Of a stretch of 64,000 nucleotides of DNA, positions 46,484 through 59,916 are shown in pieces. Each line of letters opens with the position of its first letter. Position 1 is the first letter of the stretch. The notes under the pieces were generated by a model, which was not told the DNA's origin, did no database searches, and worked only from the letters and a program-made list of their open reading frames with translations. This DNA is from Carallia brachiata (Eukaryota > Streptophyta > Magnoliopsida > Malpighiales > Rhizophoraceae): assembly GCA_021464245.1 (NCBI GenBank), contig JADCRB010000004.1, forward strand, positions 1,483,103 through 1,547,102. Direction: 5' to 3'. A program made the translations under genes and the position numbers.

Positions 46484-49400
46484 TCAATGTATCAGTACAC
46501 GAAGCAAACCTGGCTGTGGCTCAGCATAGTCAAGGCGCTCTTCTTCAAGGAGGTATCGCTGCACAGCAAGTGGAAGCCTTGCTGGTGTGCGAGAGCCCCT
46601 TGTGTGATGGCCTGTCCCAACACATATGTAAACCTGTAGTCGCTGCTCTGCTGCCCGGGCTGTGCTTCGTAGAACACTAAGCTCATGCTTTAGTACATGA
46701 ATAGCTTCGCTTACATGTAGCCCATGAAGGTCTATCATCCGTTCATTACCTCTGCCACTTCCCTGAATCTCTAGACCAACCGGATTCCTGGAGACATTTG
46801 TACACATGGTATAGGAGAACAAAACCAACAGTTAGCTTACCAAAAAAATATACTAGCATTATTGTAGGAATTAATGCAATAAAATCACACAAATAAATTC
46901 CTCATTAAACATTTCTGACTCCATACAACACTTGAAGCTAAGATCATTTCAATGATGTCATATGGGGCCTTAGCATTCCACCGTAGCCAATGCCATTAGC
47001 ACCTCAAAAGTTACGCATGCAGAGATCACCATTCTTGACACTTATTGAGAAGCATAGGCCCACCAAAGGGATTGCAAGCAAGGCAAGACAATGGGGGGCA
47101 AAGAAAGAGGAGATCTAAAATCAGTAAGCAGTCGTACATCACTTTTCCCTAGAGCAAAAATACAGAAAGGGAGGAAAAATATATAAAATGCAACCACAAC
47201 TTTGGTACCTATTAAGATATAATAGCAGAGCAGAAATTTTACAGGGCTACGAGGAAAAAATAGAAAAGGTGCCCCATCAACTGCTAAGCTGGACTTGGTA
47301 AACAATGTGACATTTTCAGCCAGGCAGAAGTACAGTTATAGATGGGACAAGTGAAAGAAAGCAACTAACCTCTGGCGGTAAATAGCCTCCTGAGCTTTTC
47401 CATGCGCTGCCTTCATATGCATATTATGCAGCTGCCCTTTCACACTCAATTCCTTTGCCAAAGCTTTATTGCCGATGAGAAATGCTTGTCGTGCCTGTGC
47501 AGAGAAGCACAAAAATCAATACATATTCATAATTAGTTATGTTGAAGGTGGTTACATAGGTATCTGTCAGGTGCCCCGCCTCACTGTGAGTGCTTGGGAA
47601 CCATACTCCTATTTTGCAAAATCACATTCCACATGCCCAAAGAAGAACCCAGGAGGAAGGTCAAATACGAAAGTTTAAACAGAAGACAAATACAAATAAT
47701 GGTTTTACCTGTTCAAAGTATGTGTTCCGTAAACAAGCATGGTCACGAGCTTCTTCCCGCAGCTCAGAATACATATTTGCTGCCATCTCAACAATATTAA
47801 AGCAAATATAACTGCAGAAGACACTTGTCCCAAAATTAAAATGTGTATAAATGCAATAAATTTGTTGACTGAGGAATATTACCCACTGCTTCTCCTGTTT
47901 CAAGCCAGACAGGAGCTGTTCGAGCTGAACCACGACTTTGCAGCCTATCTGCATAAATGCCTCTTCCATGACCACTGTTATAAACACCAGCCAAAACATG
48001 GGAACTTCTGCTTGAGCCAACAGTGAAATCAGTTGAACCATTTCTTTCATATTTCCATAAGCCAGAATCCTCAGACACCAATTTCCTGACAGCTGAAGCA
48101 AAATCTATGGCATCTCTAGATGGAAAGGAAGCACTGGACTTGAATGAAAGCACGTTCTCTTTTACAGGAGATTGATACAAATTTCCAGTTACATGTCCAG
48201 CAAATTTTGAAGGACCATTGTGAATATCTGACACTGTAAGAGCTGGAAAGTCCAGTGCACTGAGATTGGGAGCTGAGAAGGCCTTTGAGTTCACATTTTG
48301 ATTGACACTGCCATCAACTTGAAGCTACGATTTAAGAGAAGACATTGCATAAATGTCTGGACATTACAGAAAATAGACAAATGCAGATAAGAACATCATG
48401 AAAAGAGCATCATATTCTGTGAGGCAAACATAATAAATTACACAAATCTTAGGCTCAACTGTTGCAGCCAGGGACCAAACCTCTATCAGTCATAAACTGC
48501 TAAATCCAATTAAGTACATTATCAGTTGCAGCGGGAAACCGAAAAATAACTGACAACCATGTTACCAGGACACCTATGTCTCAAATGGAGGGCTACACAT
48601 GACACTATAGGAGGACCGAGTCACCTAAACTCTCAAGGGGAGGGCTCCTCCCTACCAAAACGTGGCATTAGAGGCATTGCTCATTAAAGTTAGCAACCAA
48701 CCCAACAGCACCCCCATTTCGCATCTCTACAGAATTCTACCACGTATAGCAACATTGCTGTATCTCAAAGTAGATCGGGAAAACATAAAGAGAATTGCAA
48801 CTGGAAATTTATTGAGTTTACAAGATGAAATCATCAGTTAAGTGAGGTCCTTTGGTTGAAATAGTGACAACTATAATCTCAGTACACCATCCTACGGGTT
48901 GACGAGCATTCTCAGTGCACAAGACTCCCACACACTGCGGAGTTTAGGAGAGGGTGGGTTAGATGTACACAGTCTAAGCCTTGTTTGTTTCGAATAATGA
49001 ATATTTAATTGGCTGATGCATTTCAAAAGACTTCTGTCAGCCAGCAAAAGTACCTCATTGCATTCAAACTGCAAGGGTAACTGAAGCACATCAAATATGA
49101 CCCAAAAATAAAGACAAATTAAATGAAAACAAAGAAGTTTACCTCCAGCTGAGTGAGCATCTCAATTGTATGGTTTAAGTCACACCCATTTGCGAGATAA
49201 ACGTCAGCAAGGCTTTCAGCAGCAAACCCTGGGAACTGCAACGCCAAAAACTCCATAGGGTTCATATCCATACCATCCAACACTGCTGAATCACCTAAAA
49301 TATCATTCATTAAACCTTGTCTGGGATTTCCTGGATGTGCATGCACCTCCCCACCATTTGCAAGAAGCTGATCGGTATTAACAACTTGCTTGTCCCAAGG

Positions 49401-49937
49401 CTTAGTTGGTAAATTAAAAAAAATGGCTGAAGCAGGGTCTTCCTCGTAAGAAGCAGCAGCATATGTCATCTTCTCACCGAAGCTGCCACTATTTATACGG
49501 CGTGGGGATGGCTGCTGCTCTGTCAATACATACCCACTGGCGGTAGAAGCAGGGAATCTTGAAAATTCAGCACCATCATGTAAAGACAAGCCCGCTACAG
49601 AAAGCCCTCCAAGTCCCTGGGACTCTTCATCACCCATGACTTTGAAGTCCGGAGTAATATCATCTGGTAGCTGGTGGTGCCAGTACTGCTGAGCCTCTTC
49701 ATCAGATTTATTTGAAACAGATGACTCTGATCGATCAAGCGCTGCTTTACCTATGGTCCCAGAAGAAGCAAACCTTGCCGCTGAATCAGGTGCATTTGAC
49801 GTACTTCCAGATGGCAGAGGAGACGCTCTGAGGGCAAAGGGAATGAACTCTGCTGCATTTGGATTCAAAGTCGTTGCCTTGCTTGGGACACTAGACTTCG
49901 TCTCATTGATCTGAGAACTTTTCTTGGATAGGCTCAT
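46484..49937 (-). CDS. CID7: CID7-like polyadenylate-binding-protein-interacting protein (PAM2, CUE, Smr)
   Basis: Five coding exons: 49937-49143, 48324-47883, 47779-47709, 47494-47370 and 46787-46484. They join in frame with no error to give 578 aa, near Arabidopsis CID7. The PAM2 motif LNPNAAEFIPFALR (about residues 24-37) binds the MLLE domain of poly(A)-binding protein. A CUE domain (about 222-264; MEFLALQFPGF, CDLNHTIEML) is a ubiquitin-binding fold. A DUF1771 segment (MYSELREEARDHACLRNTYF...AHGKAQEAIY) precedes the Smr domain, which has DLHGLHVSEAI and GTGHHTRG. Smr domains are often nucleases; GTGHHTRG keeps the family form. A role in mRNA regulation in the cytoplasm is inferred from PAM2. 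The fourth exon begins after the less obvious acceptor GATGGCAG, the only one that keeps the frame and restores the family sequence. Confidence 0.92.
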
Positions 49938-51330
49938 TTCTTTTATTCAAACAGAAACAAAAAACAGTCTACATTCAACAAAAAGACACTAAATGCAGGA
50001 ACTAGCTCCAAGTTACAGTAGGCATCATCCAAAACCTGCAAAGCAATATCGTTTGAATATTCTGATCAGTTGAAAACACAAAAACAATTCTGAAACACAC
50101 TCCCACGTATAAATTCCAGTGCTTACCACAAGGTTTAGTAACCTTATCTAAAAATGATCTACAATTACCAAACCTTGGCATAACTCCTTGTGGACACTTC
50201 AAGATTAATGCAACCATTTTCAGAAATCCACCAGTTGACACTTATAAATTAGTAAACTCCAAAACAAAACAATGACATAAAACAATGACTCGAACCCAGC
50301 TAAAGAAACTATTCTTATCACAAATGCTTAATGCAGAAAAAGGTAAACACTGTTGCTGGATGGCACTTTTGAATTAGTAAAGAGTGCATCCCTAGAAACA
50401 CCAGACATTATTTTGAGAAATCAAACAAACCAAAATGTATTAAAATAGAAATGTAACACTAGGTAGCTTCACTTAGGTAACTTCAAAGTAGCAACACAAT
50501 CTCGTTAACAGTACCTGACAATTTATCTATTTTTTTTTTTTCTTAAAATTCAATCATCCAATTCATATTACTTTCTAGCTATTTTGAAGCTAACTAAATG
50601 CAGCCACCAAATTTTTTTCAAAATGGAATTCAATTGCTTAATACTTAAAGCTCCAGAAATTGACTGACCAAAAAAAAACAAAATTAGCTTCAATGCCCAC
50701 CAGAAACAGTAACTGACGAACTTCTCATGTAATTAACTCTCAAAATCCAAACACCACCACGAAAAAAAAAAAAAGAAATTCATCCAGCAAAACCCTAACC
50801 AAACCACCAAGAACAGAATTTTACCCTAACCAGACCACCAAGAACAGAATTTCTATCAAAATCCCTAAAAATCAGACCTCACAAGTTAAAAGAACAGCCA
50901 GAACCACAAGTTCACATTATCCAAACAACATATCCTTAGAGATCTCAAAAAATAACCAATATATATATATATATATAACAAAAATTCAAAGAAAAAAAAA
51001 CAACCGAAAAAAAAAAGAAAATTGAGACATAAAGGAAGGATCTAGAATAAAGAGACGAAAAAAAGCAGGTGATGTTAAAAAAAATACCTTTACGAAATAA
51101 ATAAAACGGATCCATTAGCAGAGTAAGACGAGATCGGATAGGAGAAAGAGGGCGGAAAAAAAAAATCCAAGAAAAGAGGAATGAAATATAAGGGATAATT
51201 ATTTTAAAAAATTAATTGATTTTCTATCTCTATCGGGATTCGAGCACTAGTTCTTTTTTTCTCTCTCTCTAACTTCTCTGCCCGTGTGTCCAAGATTTTC
51301 TCGCTCTCCAGGCTCGCAGGTGAGGTCTTC
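49938..51330 (-). other. CID7 5' UTR with a ~1.05 kb leader intron
   Basis: Upstream of ATG 49937 there is an acceptor at TTTGCAG|GTTTTGG (exon edge 50035) and a donor at CGTAAAG|GTATTTT (exon edge 51088). These imply a leader intron of 50036-51087. The leader exon would lie at 51088 to about 51260. The intron contains a 30-bp tandem duplication (CCCTAACC...AACAGAATTT at about 50794-50852). The transcription start is not determined. Confidence 0.5.
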
Positions 51331-51655
51331 GCTCGTTCGCAAGAAGAAGATATGGCATACAGTGGTTTGGTTTGGTTAATAGCGCAGAGCCAAGCCAGCT
51401 GGCTAGCCAACTAGCGTCACCACAAAGTCACAAAAAGGAAAGGCCACCCGACCCCGAGCCCAAACCTTCGCCACTCGATTTGACCTTTGTCTCTGCCATT
51501 CTCTCTCTTAAAAAATAATTTAAAAAACAAAGTAGGATACTGTCTACTGTCCTGCTAAGAAACATTTCATCTCTCGGATAAACTACAAAAAAAAAATCAA
51601 ATAATTACGATCTAATATTAATAAGTGAGTTGAAAATTTAATTTTATTATTTTTA
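51331..51655. other. CID7 promoter region
   Basis: This lies directly upstream of the inferred CID7 leader exon. No clear TATA box or other element was identified. Confidence 0.35.
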
Positions 51656-52174
51656 TAGTATGTTTAGATAATAAAAAATTCATGATAAAAAAATTATAAA
51701 AAAGAAGAATGTAATTTAAATAAATAAAAAATATGTGAAAAAAATAAAAAAAATTATGTAAAAATTATTAATTAGATAGATGAGAAATAAAAATAATAAA
51801 AAAATAATAAGAAATAAAGTGAATAACAATTTCCTTTATCATACATTTCTTTGCCTCATTTTTCACACAAATTAATGTTGTATTTGGTTTTGGGAAGAAA
51901 GTAAGGAAAAGAAAAAATATATATAATTATTATTTTATTATTTTTTTACATTTTTTTCACAATTTTTTTTCATAAATTATTATTTATTTTTTTAATCATT
52001 TTTTCTCTCAACTTTCTCATCCATTCAAATAATTTATTTTTTTCACAATTTTTTTCATAAATTACTATTTATTTTTTTCGTTATTTTCTTTGTCACGACT
52101 TTTTCACTTATTCAAATAATTTTAATTTCTCACAACTTTTTTTTCCACACTTTTTTTTCAATCTAAACACACTA
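51656..52174. mobile_element. MITE-like element, 15-bp terminal inverted repeats
   Basis: The left end ATAGTATGTTTAGAT and the right end ATCTAAACACACTAT are inverted copies with one mismatch. A second left-type end (GTTGTATTTGG) at about 51874 suggests either an internal duplication or a nested copy sharing the right end. The interior is AT-rich and non-coding. Confidence 0.6.
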
Positions 52175-55100
52175 TAAATTTTAAAAAATTCAAATTTGAG
52201 ATATTTCCACAAATTTAAATATTTTTAATCGATTAAATTATATAAGAGTACTTTACCTGTCTCAAGTTTTAACCTTCTAATACAACTGATTTTTTTTTAA
52301 AATAAAATGGAATTTATTTTGGAGAGCTAGGGCTTGACCAAAAAAAGGTATAGACTCCTCAATAGCGACAAAACGTTTTTTTGTTTTGCTTTTTTATTTT
52401 TTCATTTTAAGTACTGTCAATGGAAGTATAATATAAATTAACTTTCATCTTATCATTATTATACATATAATAAGACTAGTTATTCATTATTTTATTGCGT
52501 CCACGTGGTAAACGGCATTTTAAAGGACCAGGACTCAGGACGCAGGAGGCATGTAAGATTGACTTTTTTACGCGTAAGGTATGGATGAAAGTTTTTCCAT
52601 TTTATAATAAGTAGTTGTTTGAACTATCAATATTTTGAAATTAAAGTTATAAAAAAATTTGGGAGTTTATATAAGTAGTCTCAAAGTATTTCAAGCGTTA
52701 AATTGAAAATATTAAAAAATAAATAAATTAATAAATATTATTTATAAAATTATATTATTTTTAAAATTATTTAAATAAAATTATTCCGTGTTATTTTTAA
52801 AATTAAAATTTTTGGCACATAACCACACCGATCGCAATTGGGCTGCTGTGCGTACTTAGATTCACAGTTGAAACGACAAAAAAGCCAAAACAAGTGACTT
52901 TTAACCAACCCATGAAATTACACTCGACACATGTTCCTTTTTTTGTAACTACTGTAAATCAAATATCTACGGCATCAACTATCAAGTGAACGTACGTGAA
53001 ATGTGGAAGAAAAGGGAAGAACTCTCATACGTGCGTTTTCGAGAGTCCCGGCGTTCGTGATAACGATGAACAGTCAGGCATCAGCCTTCTTCAGTGTTTT
53101 GAGATTGTTTTTTTTATGTTAACCCTTTTGGTGCCGGATGGACTAGAGATTTATTTGAGACTTTTTAATATTTATATTCAAATCAGATTATTAGTGACAG
53201 TTTAAAAAATTTTAAAATCATAAAACTTATTTTTTAAAGGTCAGTGGAATCTTCATGCTCAAAATCTAGATTCCATGGACTTAGAAAAGAGTAAAATTAT
53301 TTAAGCTATTGTTAGTAACTGCAGATTATTTGAGTTAATTTACCAGATTAAACTATTGTTATTGAGTGTGAAATTGTCCTTCAAACCTTTTATTGTGTTG
53401 ACTTCCCATTGACAACCAAGCAAAAAAAAATTAAGGATATTTAAATAAAACCTTTACTTTTTAAAATAAAACATGGGAAAATACATGATCAAAAATCAGA
53501 ATAAAGGTAATTGACACCTTAGTAAGGAAAATTACGTAAATAACTTAAATCTTTAATGAAAAGTAACTGCATTTAAACACAGTATTTGACTTTGATATTA
53601 CAAGATGGCTGGATTGATTGTAACAACTTTGCATTTGGCCATTTGACTGAAAAAAAAAAAAAAAACTTATACGATTTTTTGAAAAGCTTCTTTTTTTTTT
53701 TCAATATTTGAGAAAATTTTGATGTTAAGTTGTAATCATGCTGTTCTGTTTGAGATAATTAATTAAAGCCTATTTATTCAATCTAACTCTCTTTAACCTA
53801 TATTGAAAGAAGAAAGAAGCAGTATAAAATAATATGCAACAAAACGTTAAGAAAAGAGACTAAGAATCAAATAAGTTTTATATTATAAATAATTACTATC
53901 ATTAAAGGGAGATTCGTTCCTTTCTAAATTGCTGCAGGATTTATGACGAATCACTTCAACATTTACAAAACATTGAGTTTACAAATAATAATTCCTCTGA
54001 ACCCCATAATAAGAATTTCTCAAATATAAGAAGAAAAGAATTTTACAGGAAAAATTAATATATCAGTAAAATTGATTTTTGTTGGGTAAGAGGGGATCTA
54101 TTTATAGACTTCAAATAATCAATTATAAAAAGTCATGACTTTAATACGAAGAATCACCATTTTTATTCTAAAGATCATGTCTCTCTCCTGAATAGACATA
54201 AGTTTTCGCACTAAAAGTCATATTTCTTCACATGAATAACGATGTTTTTTTTGTTTTTAAAATTATGACTCTTTAATTATAATTTGTAACTTCGTTATGT
54301 TCTTTTAAAATAAATCAGTGTATTTATCTATGACAATATTTTCCAACCCGAAATCTATATATATATATATATTTATTTATTTTTTGGTCCTACCAACACG
54401 AAATCTATTGAGTTTCGAACATGGAACTGAATTACCCCCGCCGGGGGGGTGGGCTTGCAAGAGCTGTCACTACTAAACTAAGTTCAGTCCAGTTAGGTGG
54501 CCGCGAGTTGTGGATAGGGGCCGGAGATGGGCTTAAGTGACGGACCCACACTTTTTCTGTTTTTTTTTTTCTTTAACAAAAAAAAAAAGCTTAGTATATG
54601 TGCACAAAAATAATAATTTTTAATGACCTTATGAACATTTTTGTCACTCTTTTATATATTTATCCAAATTATATATATATCACAAAATTTTCAAATAAAT
54701 AAAAAAAGGCATGGGACTTACACAGTTACCTTACTTCGTCTCTTTTTCCTATTTCCTACCCAAGTTAAGTAATTTTTTCCTATGATTAATATCTAAAACT
54801 AAAAAATTCGGGCAGGCGCCCACTAACCCCTCCTAGTAATTTTTTATTCACCTCTCTATGCATAACAATTTAAACGTATCTAAAGTGATGAATTTTTTGT
54901 AAAAATTCAATAGAAGTTATCATATATGTAATTAGTAATAGACTTACACAATACGCGAATTTAATCATATTTTTTAAAAATTTATTTTTACTTTATTTTT
55001 ATTTAAAAAAAAAATCTAAATTTTGAGTATTATTTTTTAAAGAATTTTTTTAAGAAAATAAAAGATTTTTTTCCTTTTTAGGAAAACATATTTGAAAGTA

Positions 55101-55794
55101 GTATTTTTTTTCTTTTAAGAGAAAATTATTAATAAATTTGAGAGATTTTTTTTAATATTTTTTTCTAAAAAAGAGGATTCGTGAAATAATTTTTTTATGG
55201 TAGTTTTTATGGTTAGTTTTTCGCGCAAATCTTAATAATTTGTGCTATTTATTTTGTTCATATATGTACACTAACATAATATACAATGATTAAAAAAAAA
55301 AGGAATAAAAAATACTTTAATGACAATCAAAAAACATCATCGGCAAACAACAATATCAAAAACCCTCTATGGCCTACACGTAGTAATTATTACCAAAATA
55401 ATTCAGATGAGAAACTAATCAAGAATAAAAGACTGCACGTATGATTACCAAAAAATAATACTAATTCGGATGAGATATTATATATAATTAAGAAATATCA
55501 CTAAGAGCAGACAAAAGATTATTGAGAAACAAAAGAATATAAAGAAATATGAATTTCGGCGAAACATGCTTGTGATTTTATATTGTGAAAAAGATGATTG
55601 TATATATATTAAAATTCTAATTGTATTTAAATTCTGAGAAATCTTATATATTAAAATCTAATTTTATTCAAATCCTAAGAAAGACTACAAACTGATTTTT
55701 TTTTTAATTTTCTCATATTAAATAATTTTTATTTTATAATAAAATTATTTTATAATAATTCTTGATTTTTTTTAATTTTTTTATTATAAATAAA
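52175..55794. other. AT-rich intergenic stretch
   Basis: No gene is recognised. There is an AT microsatellite at about 54356-54371 and a C/G-rich patch ACCCCCGCCGGGGGGGT at about 54435. The short frame at 52996-53205 has no family features. Confidence 0.55.
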
Positions 55795-55799
55795 ATTTT

Positions 55800-56135
55800 A
55801 TAGTTATAAAAATTTAATTAGAGTCAAAGTAGTACTATACAAAATCAATAAAATCTTTATTTGATTATAATTAAATTTATATTAATTAATTTATAAAATC
55901 ATAATCCTGATTATAACATAAATTTGAAAATTATAAAATATTATAATATTTTTAATTTAAAAAAAATTATAATTATAAAAATTTAATTAGAGTTAAAGTA
56001 GTACTATACAAAATCAATAAAATTCTTATTTGATTACAATTAAATTTATATTAATTAATTTTTATAATACTAATCCTAATTATGACAGAAATTTAAAAAT
56101 TATAAAATATTTTAATATTTTTAATTTATAAAGTT
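55800..56135. repeat. 169-bp tandem duplication
   Basis: AATTTAATTAGAGT.AAAGTAG and following text begin at 55811 and again at 55980. The two copies stay alignable for almost the full period, ending TAATATTTTTAATTTA. They are AT-rich and non-coding. Confidence 0.85.
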
Positions 56136-57498
56136 ATGAGAAGCAGCTACATGGTAGAGAGAGAAAGTCTAAAATTTCTCTCAGTTTCTTCTTTATATAA
56201 TATATATATGATAATGATTGCGGTATAACTTCAAATGTTAGTTAATGTCATAAACAATGATCTTTCAAGAGTATATGATAACTATGTGTTTTAATCGTAA
56301 ATCGCCCGTCTTTATTCTCAAAAATTAGAATCTAACAACCACCAAATACGGTCTAGTGTATAAAGGATGTAGAGGGGTTTTGAACCCAAAAAAAAAAAAG
56401 AAATCTAGAGGGAGGCGTGGGAGCCCCTGACCCATTTGTTAATATATATGATCACACACACAAAACCTTTTGTAAAATATTATTTAGGCTAGTTGTAAAG
56501 TTAATTTTACTGAATACTAGATTCAAAATTCAGCCATATTTTATTCTGTTGATCTTAAAAAAAATTAAAAATTCGGTTTGAAATCTAAAGTTCCAAACTC
56601 ATGCATTATTTTCAATTAAATTCCGCATCCCTAATCCAACTAGGGAAAAGAAATATATGCACACAAGACCACATCCTGATGCATTTTCCAATTCTGCAAT
56701 TTGGTTGCAATTAATTTCTTTTGGTTAGTCATTGTGCCTATTATAATTGTACAGATCTAACGTGTATAAAAGCCCATTAGATCACTGTAAAACACGTCAA
56801 TCAGAGGTAGACGCGTTGTCGATGGTCAACACGCACAACGCCATAAAACGGCCATGATTTGCAGATTTTTGCAGAGCAATCCGCCAATGATTAAGCTTCG
56901 GATATAAAATTCCTCTCCGTTAATTATCTGATCAGAAAAAACTGGGCGGCGCAGGAGGACTCAACTTTCTTAAATCAACCCAAAAAAAAAAAAAAAAGTC
57001 GAATTAAAAATTCTTATTCTTTTTTCAAATGCTCCCAGCAGTAGAGACGTGTATTTTACTGATTTTTCTGGTAGACATTGAGACAATGGCGTTATGATTT
57101 CCTGTTCTTCCATTGGTGGAAGATTGAGTGGATTTTCTAATTTGGATTTCTTGTTCGAATAATGGGTTTAGAATTTCAGAGCATGGAAGAGGATAAGAAA
57201 ATTAAATTAAGGCTCTGATCATGTAGATATTGGCGGTTAATATTGTTGGTTAGTGGAAATAGATAAAGAGTTGAAGCAGTAGAGTGGGAGAAGGACTTCT
57301 ATCAGAAACTTTTGTGCTTTGAAAATTTAAAAAACAGAGGAGTGCTGATATAAAGAGACAGTCATTGTGTTTCACTTAATATCAATTACCAGAAAATTCA
57401 AAAGTTCAAAATTTAGACACCAAGTGGTTCAGTTCAGTTTCAGCTGGTGTTATTTCCTCATAGATGTTGTTGTCCAGTTGGTTCTCGTCAAATTGAGA
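56136..57498. other. Intergenic DNA and 5' region of the DUF1677 gene
   Basis: The distal part is AT-rich with no gene. The last few hundred bases lie upstream of ATG 57499 and should contain the promoter and 5' UTR. No decisive TATA box was found. Confidence 0.45.
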
Positions 57499-57909
57499 AT
57501 GGCTGCGACAACGTTGAAGGAACCGAAAGGGGTTGTCGAGACGGAACAGAATCTGTCTAACAATCAAGCGGAAGTTGAGTTGGCCAAATGTGAGTGCTGC
57601 GGCTTGTTAGAGGAATGCACGCCGGCGTACATCGCCGGCGTACGAGAGCAGTACGAGGGTCACTGGATTTGTGGACTCTGCGCGGAGGCTGTCCATGAGG
57701 AGAAGCATCGATCCAAGAAGACGGGCATCAGTGTTGGTCAAGCTTTGAAGGAGCACATGAAGTTTTGTCAGCAATTCAGATTCTCCAATCCTCCGACCAA
57801 CCCAACCGGGAATCTGATTTCCGCTATGAAACATCTGCTTCGGCGAACCATGAATTCTCCGAGGAAGACGAAAGGGTCGGTGTACCCATCAACGGCAATA
57901 GTGCAATAG
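57499..57909 (+). CDS. DUF1677 family protein
   Basis: An intronless 136-aa plant-specific protein. After a polar N-terminus it has the conserved DUF1677 core: KCECCGLLEECTPAYI, then EGHWICGLCAEAV, then SVGQALKEHMKFCQQF. The four cysteines in CxCC and CGLC spacing look able to bind a metal, but this is not established. The C-terminal tail is basic, with MKHLLRRTMNSPRKTK. ATG 57499 is the first in-frame ATG; the open frame continues upstream to about 57367 with no Met. The molecular function of the family is unknown to me. No frame damage is seen. Confidence 0.9.
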   Translation: MAATTLKEPKGVVETEQNLSNNQAEVELAKCECCGLLEECTPAYIAGVREQYEGHWICGLCAEAVHEEKHRSKKTGISVGQALKEHMKFCQQFRFSNPPTNPTGNLISAMKHLLRRTMNSPRKTKGSVYPSTAIVQ

Positions 57910-59230
57910 AAGAATCAAATTAAAAATGAGCACCACATTTTCAGGAGAGGTAGGCCTGTTTAGTTAAATTTAGCTTAGTTGTTTTTAGCACGGTCTCTCC
58001 TCATTTGTTTCTTTATCGTTTTCCCCTCTATTTTGGTTGAACTACTTTTAATATTATAGATATTTTGATGGCTTCAATCCAGATGAATTTGAATTTGGTG
58101 AAATTGTTATCAACACCATGGTGCTTGAGTATGCTATGATAAACAGAGATTTCTTGGTATTAATACATAATTATAGAAATACTACTAACAAAAAAATAAA
58201 CGAGAGTTCAATATAATTGAGATGATTAGAGATAATAAACTTTAATTAAGAGGTTTAAAATTAGAATCTCAGTTCTTCTCTTGTTTTATAATTCTCTAAA
58301 TTGTTAGACTATTAGTTTCAAAGTATAAAAAAAAAAAAAAAAAACTAATGACAAATATTTTTTTTATTTCTGCAATTATTTATTAACAGGAACTTTTTCT
58401 GAGGTAAACACTATCTGGCGAGTCTAATGAATATTGAAAGGCACATAAGGAAATAGCCGACTTCTTGCTGAACGACACAAGACGATAGTCCTGAAGAACT
58501 ACAACCCGCATCTTGATAATTAGACTGGACTTTGCTTGTTTAATTGAAACTTTTCAATATCTATTGATTAGTTATTGTTTGCGCAACTTTTGACAACACA
58601 ATTCTTAATTTTTGGTTAAGATGTGCACTTTTGGTCAACAAGCCGAGTGCCATTCATGTGCAGTCTGAAGTTTGTTTGCAATGACATAGTAGGAATAGTG
58701 ACTACTAAAATTGATGAAAATATCTTCGCCACATAATGAAACCCCGCAATCAAAGTGAATTTACGTTTTTTTTATTAAACTAAATTGATATTTACTGTGG
58801 TTTTTGGACCTCCGGCATCATTATTAATCAAGGTAGGTAGTCATCTGCTTAGCTTAAGTAAATTTATCGTTGCTGATTATCTGACACGCTAATGTGGATT
58901 GGATTGTCTTTCTGGCAAGAAGGTGACGGTGGAGATCAATCTTGATTGCGTAATCAAATCAAAAAATTATTCAAACAGTATTAATTGTAATTAATGTATT
59001 TTATATAACTATAATTAACATGAAAAAATATAAATAAAAAATAATAATTTTTTTAATATCTTATTATTTTAATTATACAAAATATACCGATCGTTAAAAT
59101 TTAAATATTATTTGCGTAACTTTTTATTTGGCCGTATAAATATTTACTGGTGATATAAGCACCTCTGCAATTATTGTTATTATTTTAATTTTATATTTCT
59201 CTTTGCTCAAGCTACTAAACATTTAAACAT
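57910..59230. other. DUF1677 3' flank and intergenic DNA
   Basis: The first ~200 bp are probably 3' UTR. The remainder has no recognisable gene. Confidence 0.5.
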
Positions 59231-59474
59231 TAAGGGGGTGTTTGGTTGACTTTTTTTTACTTGGGAATGGGAATGGGAATGGGAATGAGTGATTCCCATT
59301 TTTGATGTTTGGTAGGAAAAAATCTCATTTTCATTCCCTTATTTTTGGGAATGAGATTCCTCCATCTATAGGAATCATCATTCTCACCTTTAAATAGTTA
59401 ATCATTCTCATTTTCTCATCTTCTCTCTCACTTTGTAAATTATTTTATAATAAAATATTACAAATAAATCTCAT

Positions 59475-59475
59475 A

Positions 59476-59511
<36 letters not shown>

Positions 59512-59512
59512 T
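59475..59512. repeat. (TAA)n microsatellite
   Basis: An uninterrupted TAA/ATA run lies inside the Tourist-like element. Confidence 0.95.
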
Positions 59513-59840
59513 AATGATAATGATAATGATAATAAATATTTATATATTATAATAAAATTAAATATTTCAAAAATTAGGATAATAATTACATTATAAATGA
59601 TAATAATATTATCTATATTTTTATAATATTAATAATAACTATAAATAATAAAATTATTTGCATAAAAATTTCATAATTTTAATAATAATTTATTTATTAA
59701 TTGACTTATTTTATAATATCTATAATATCATTTTGATTATAACAATATTATTCATACTTCTTCTTGTTATCATTATTATAAAAATTTATGTTATTTTTTA
59801 ATTTTAGATTTTATATTTATGATTGTTATTGTGAACTAAA

Positions 59841-59858
59841 TAATAATAATAATAATGA

Positions 59859-59916
<58 letters not shown>
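59841..59916. repeat. (TAA)n/(TTA)n microsatellite
   Basis: A short TAA run turns into a long TTA run of over 60 bases around GATA. This gives an inverted arrangement able to form a hairpin. Confidence 0.9.

Noticed and set aside
47780..47815. Acceptor TTCTGCAG|TTATATTTG for CID7 exon 4
   Set aside because: It looks stronger but gives the wrong frame; GGCAG|CAAATATG restores the conserved MYSELREEARD text.
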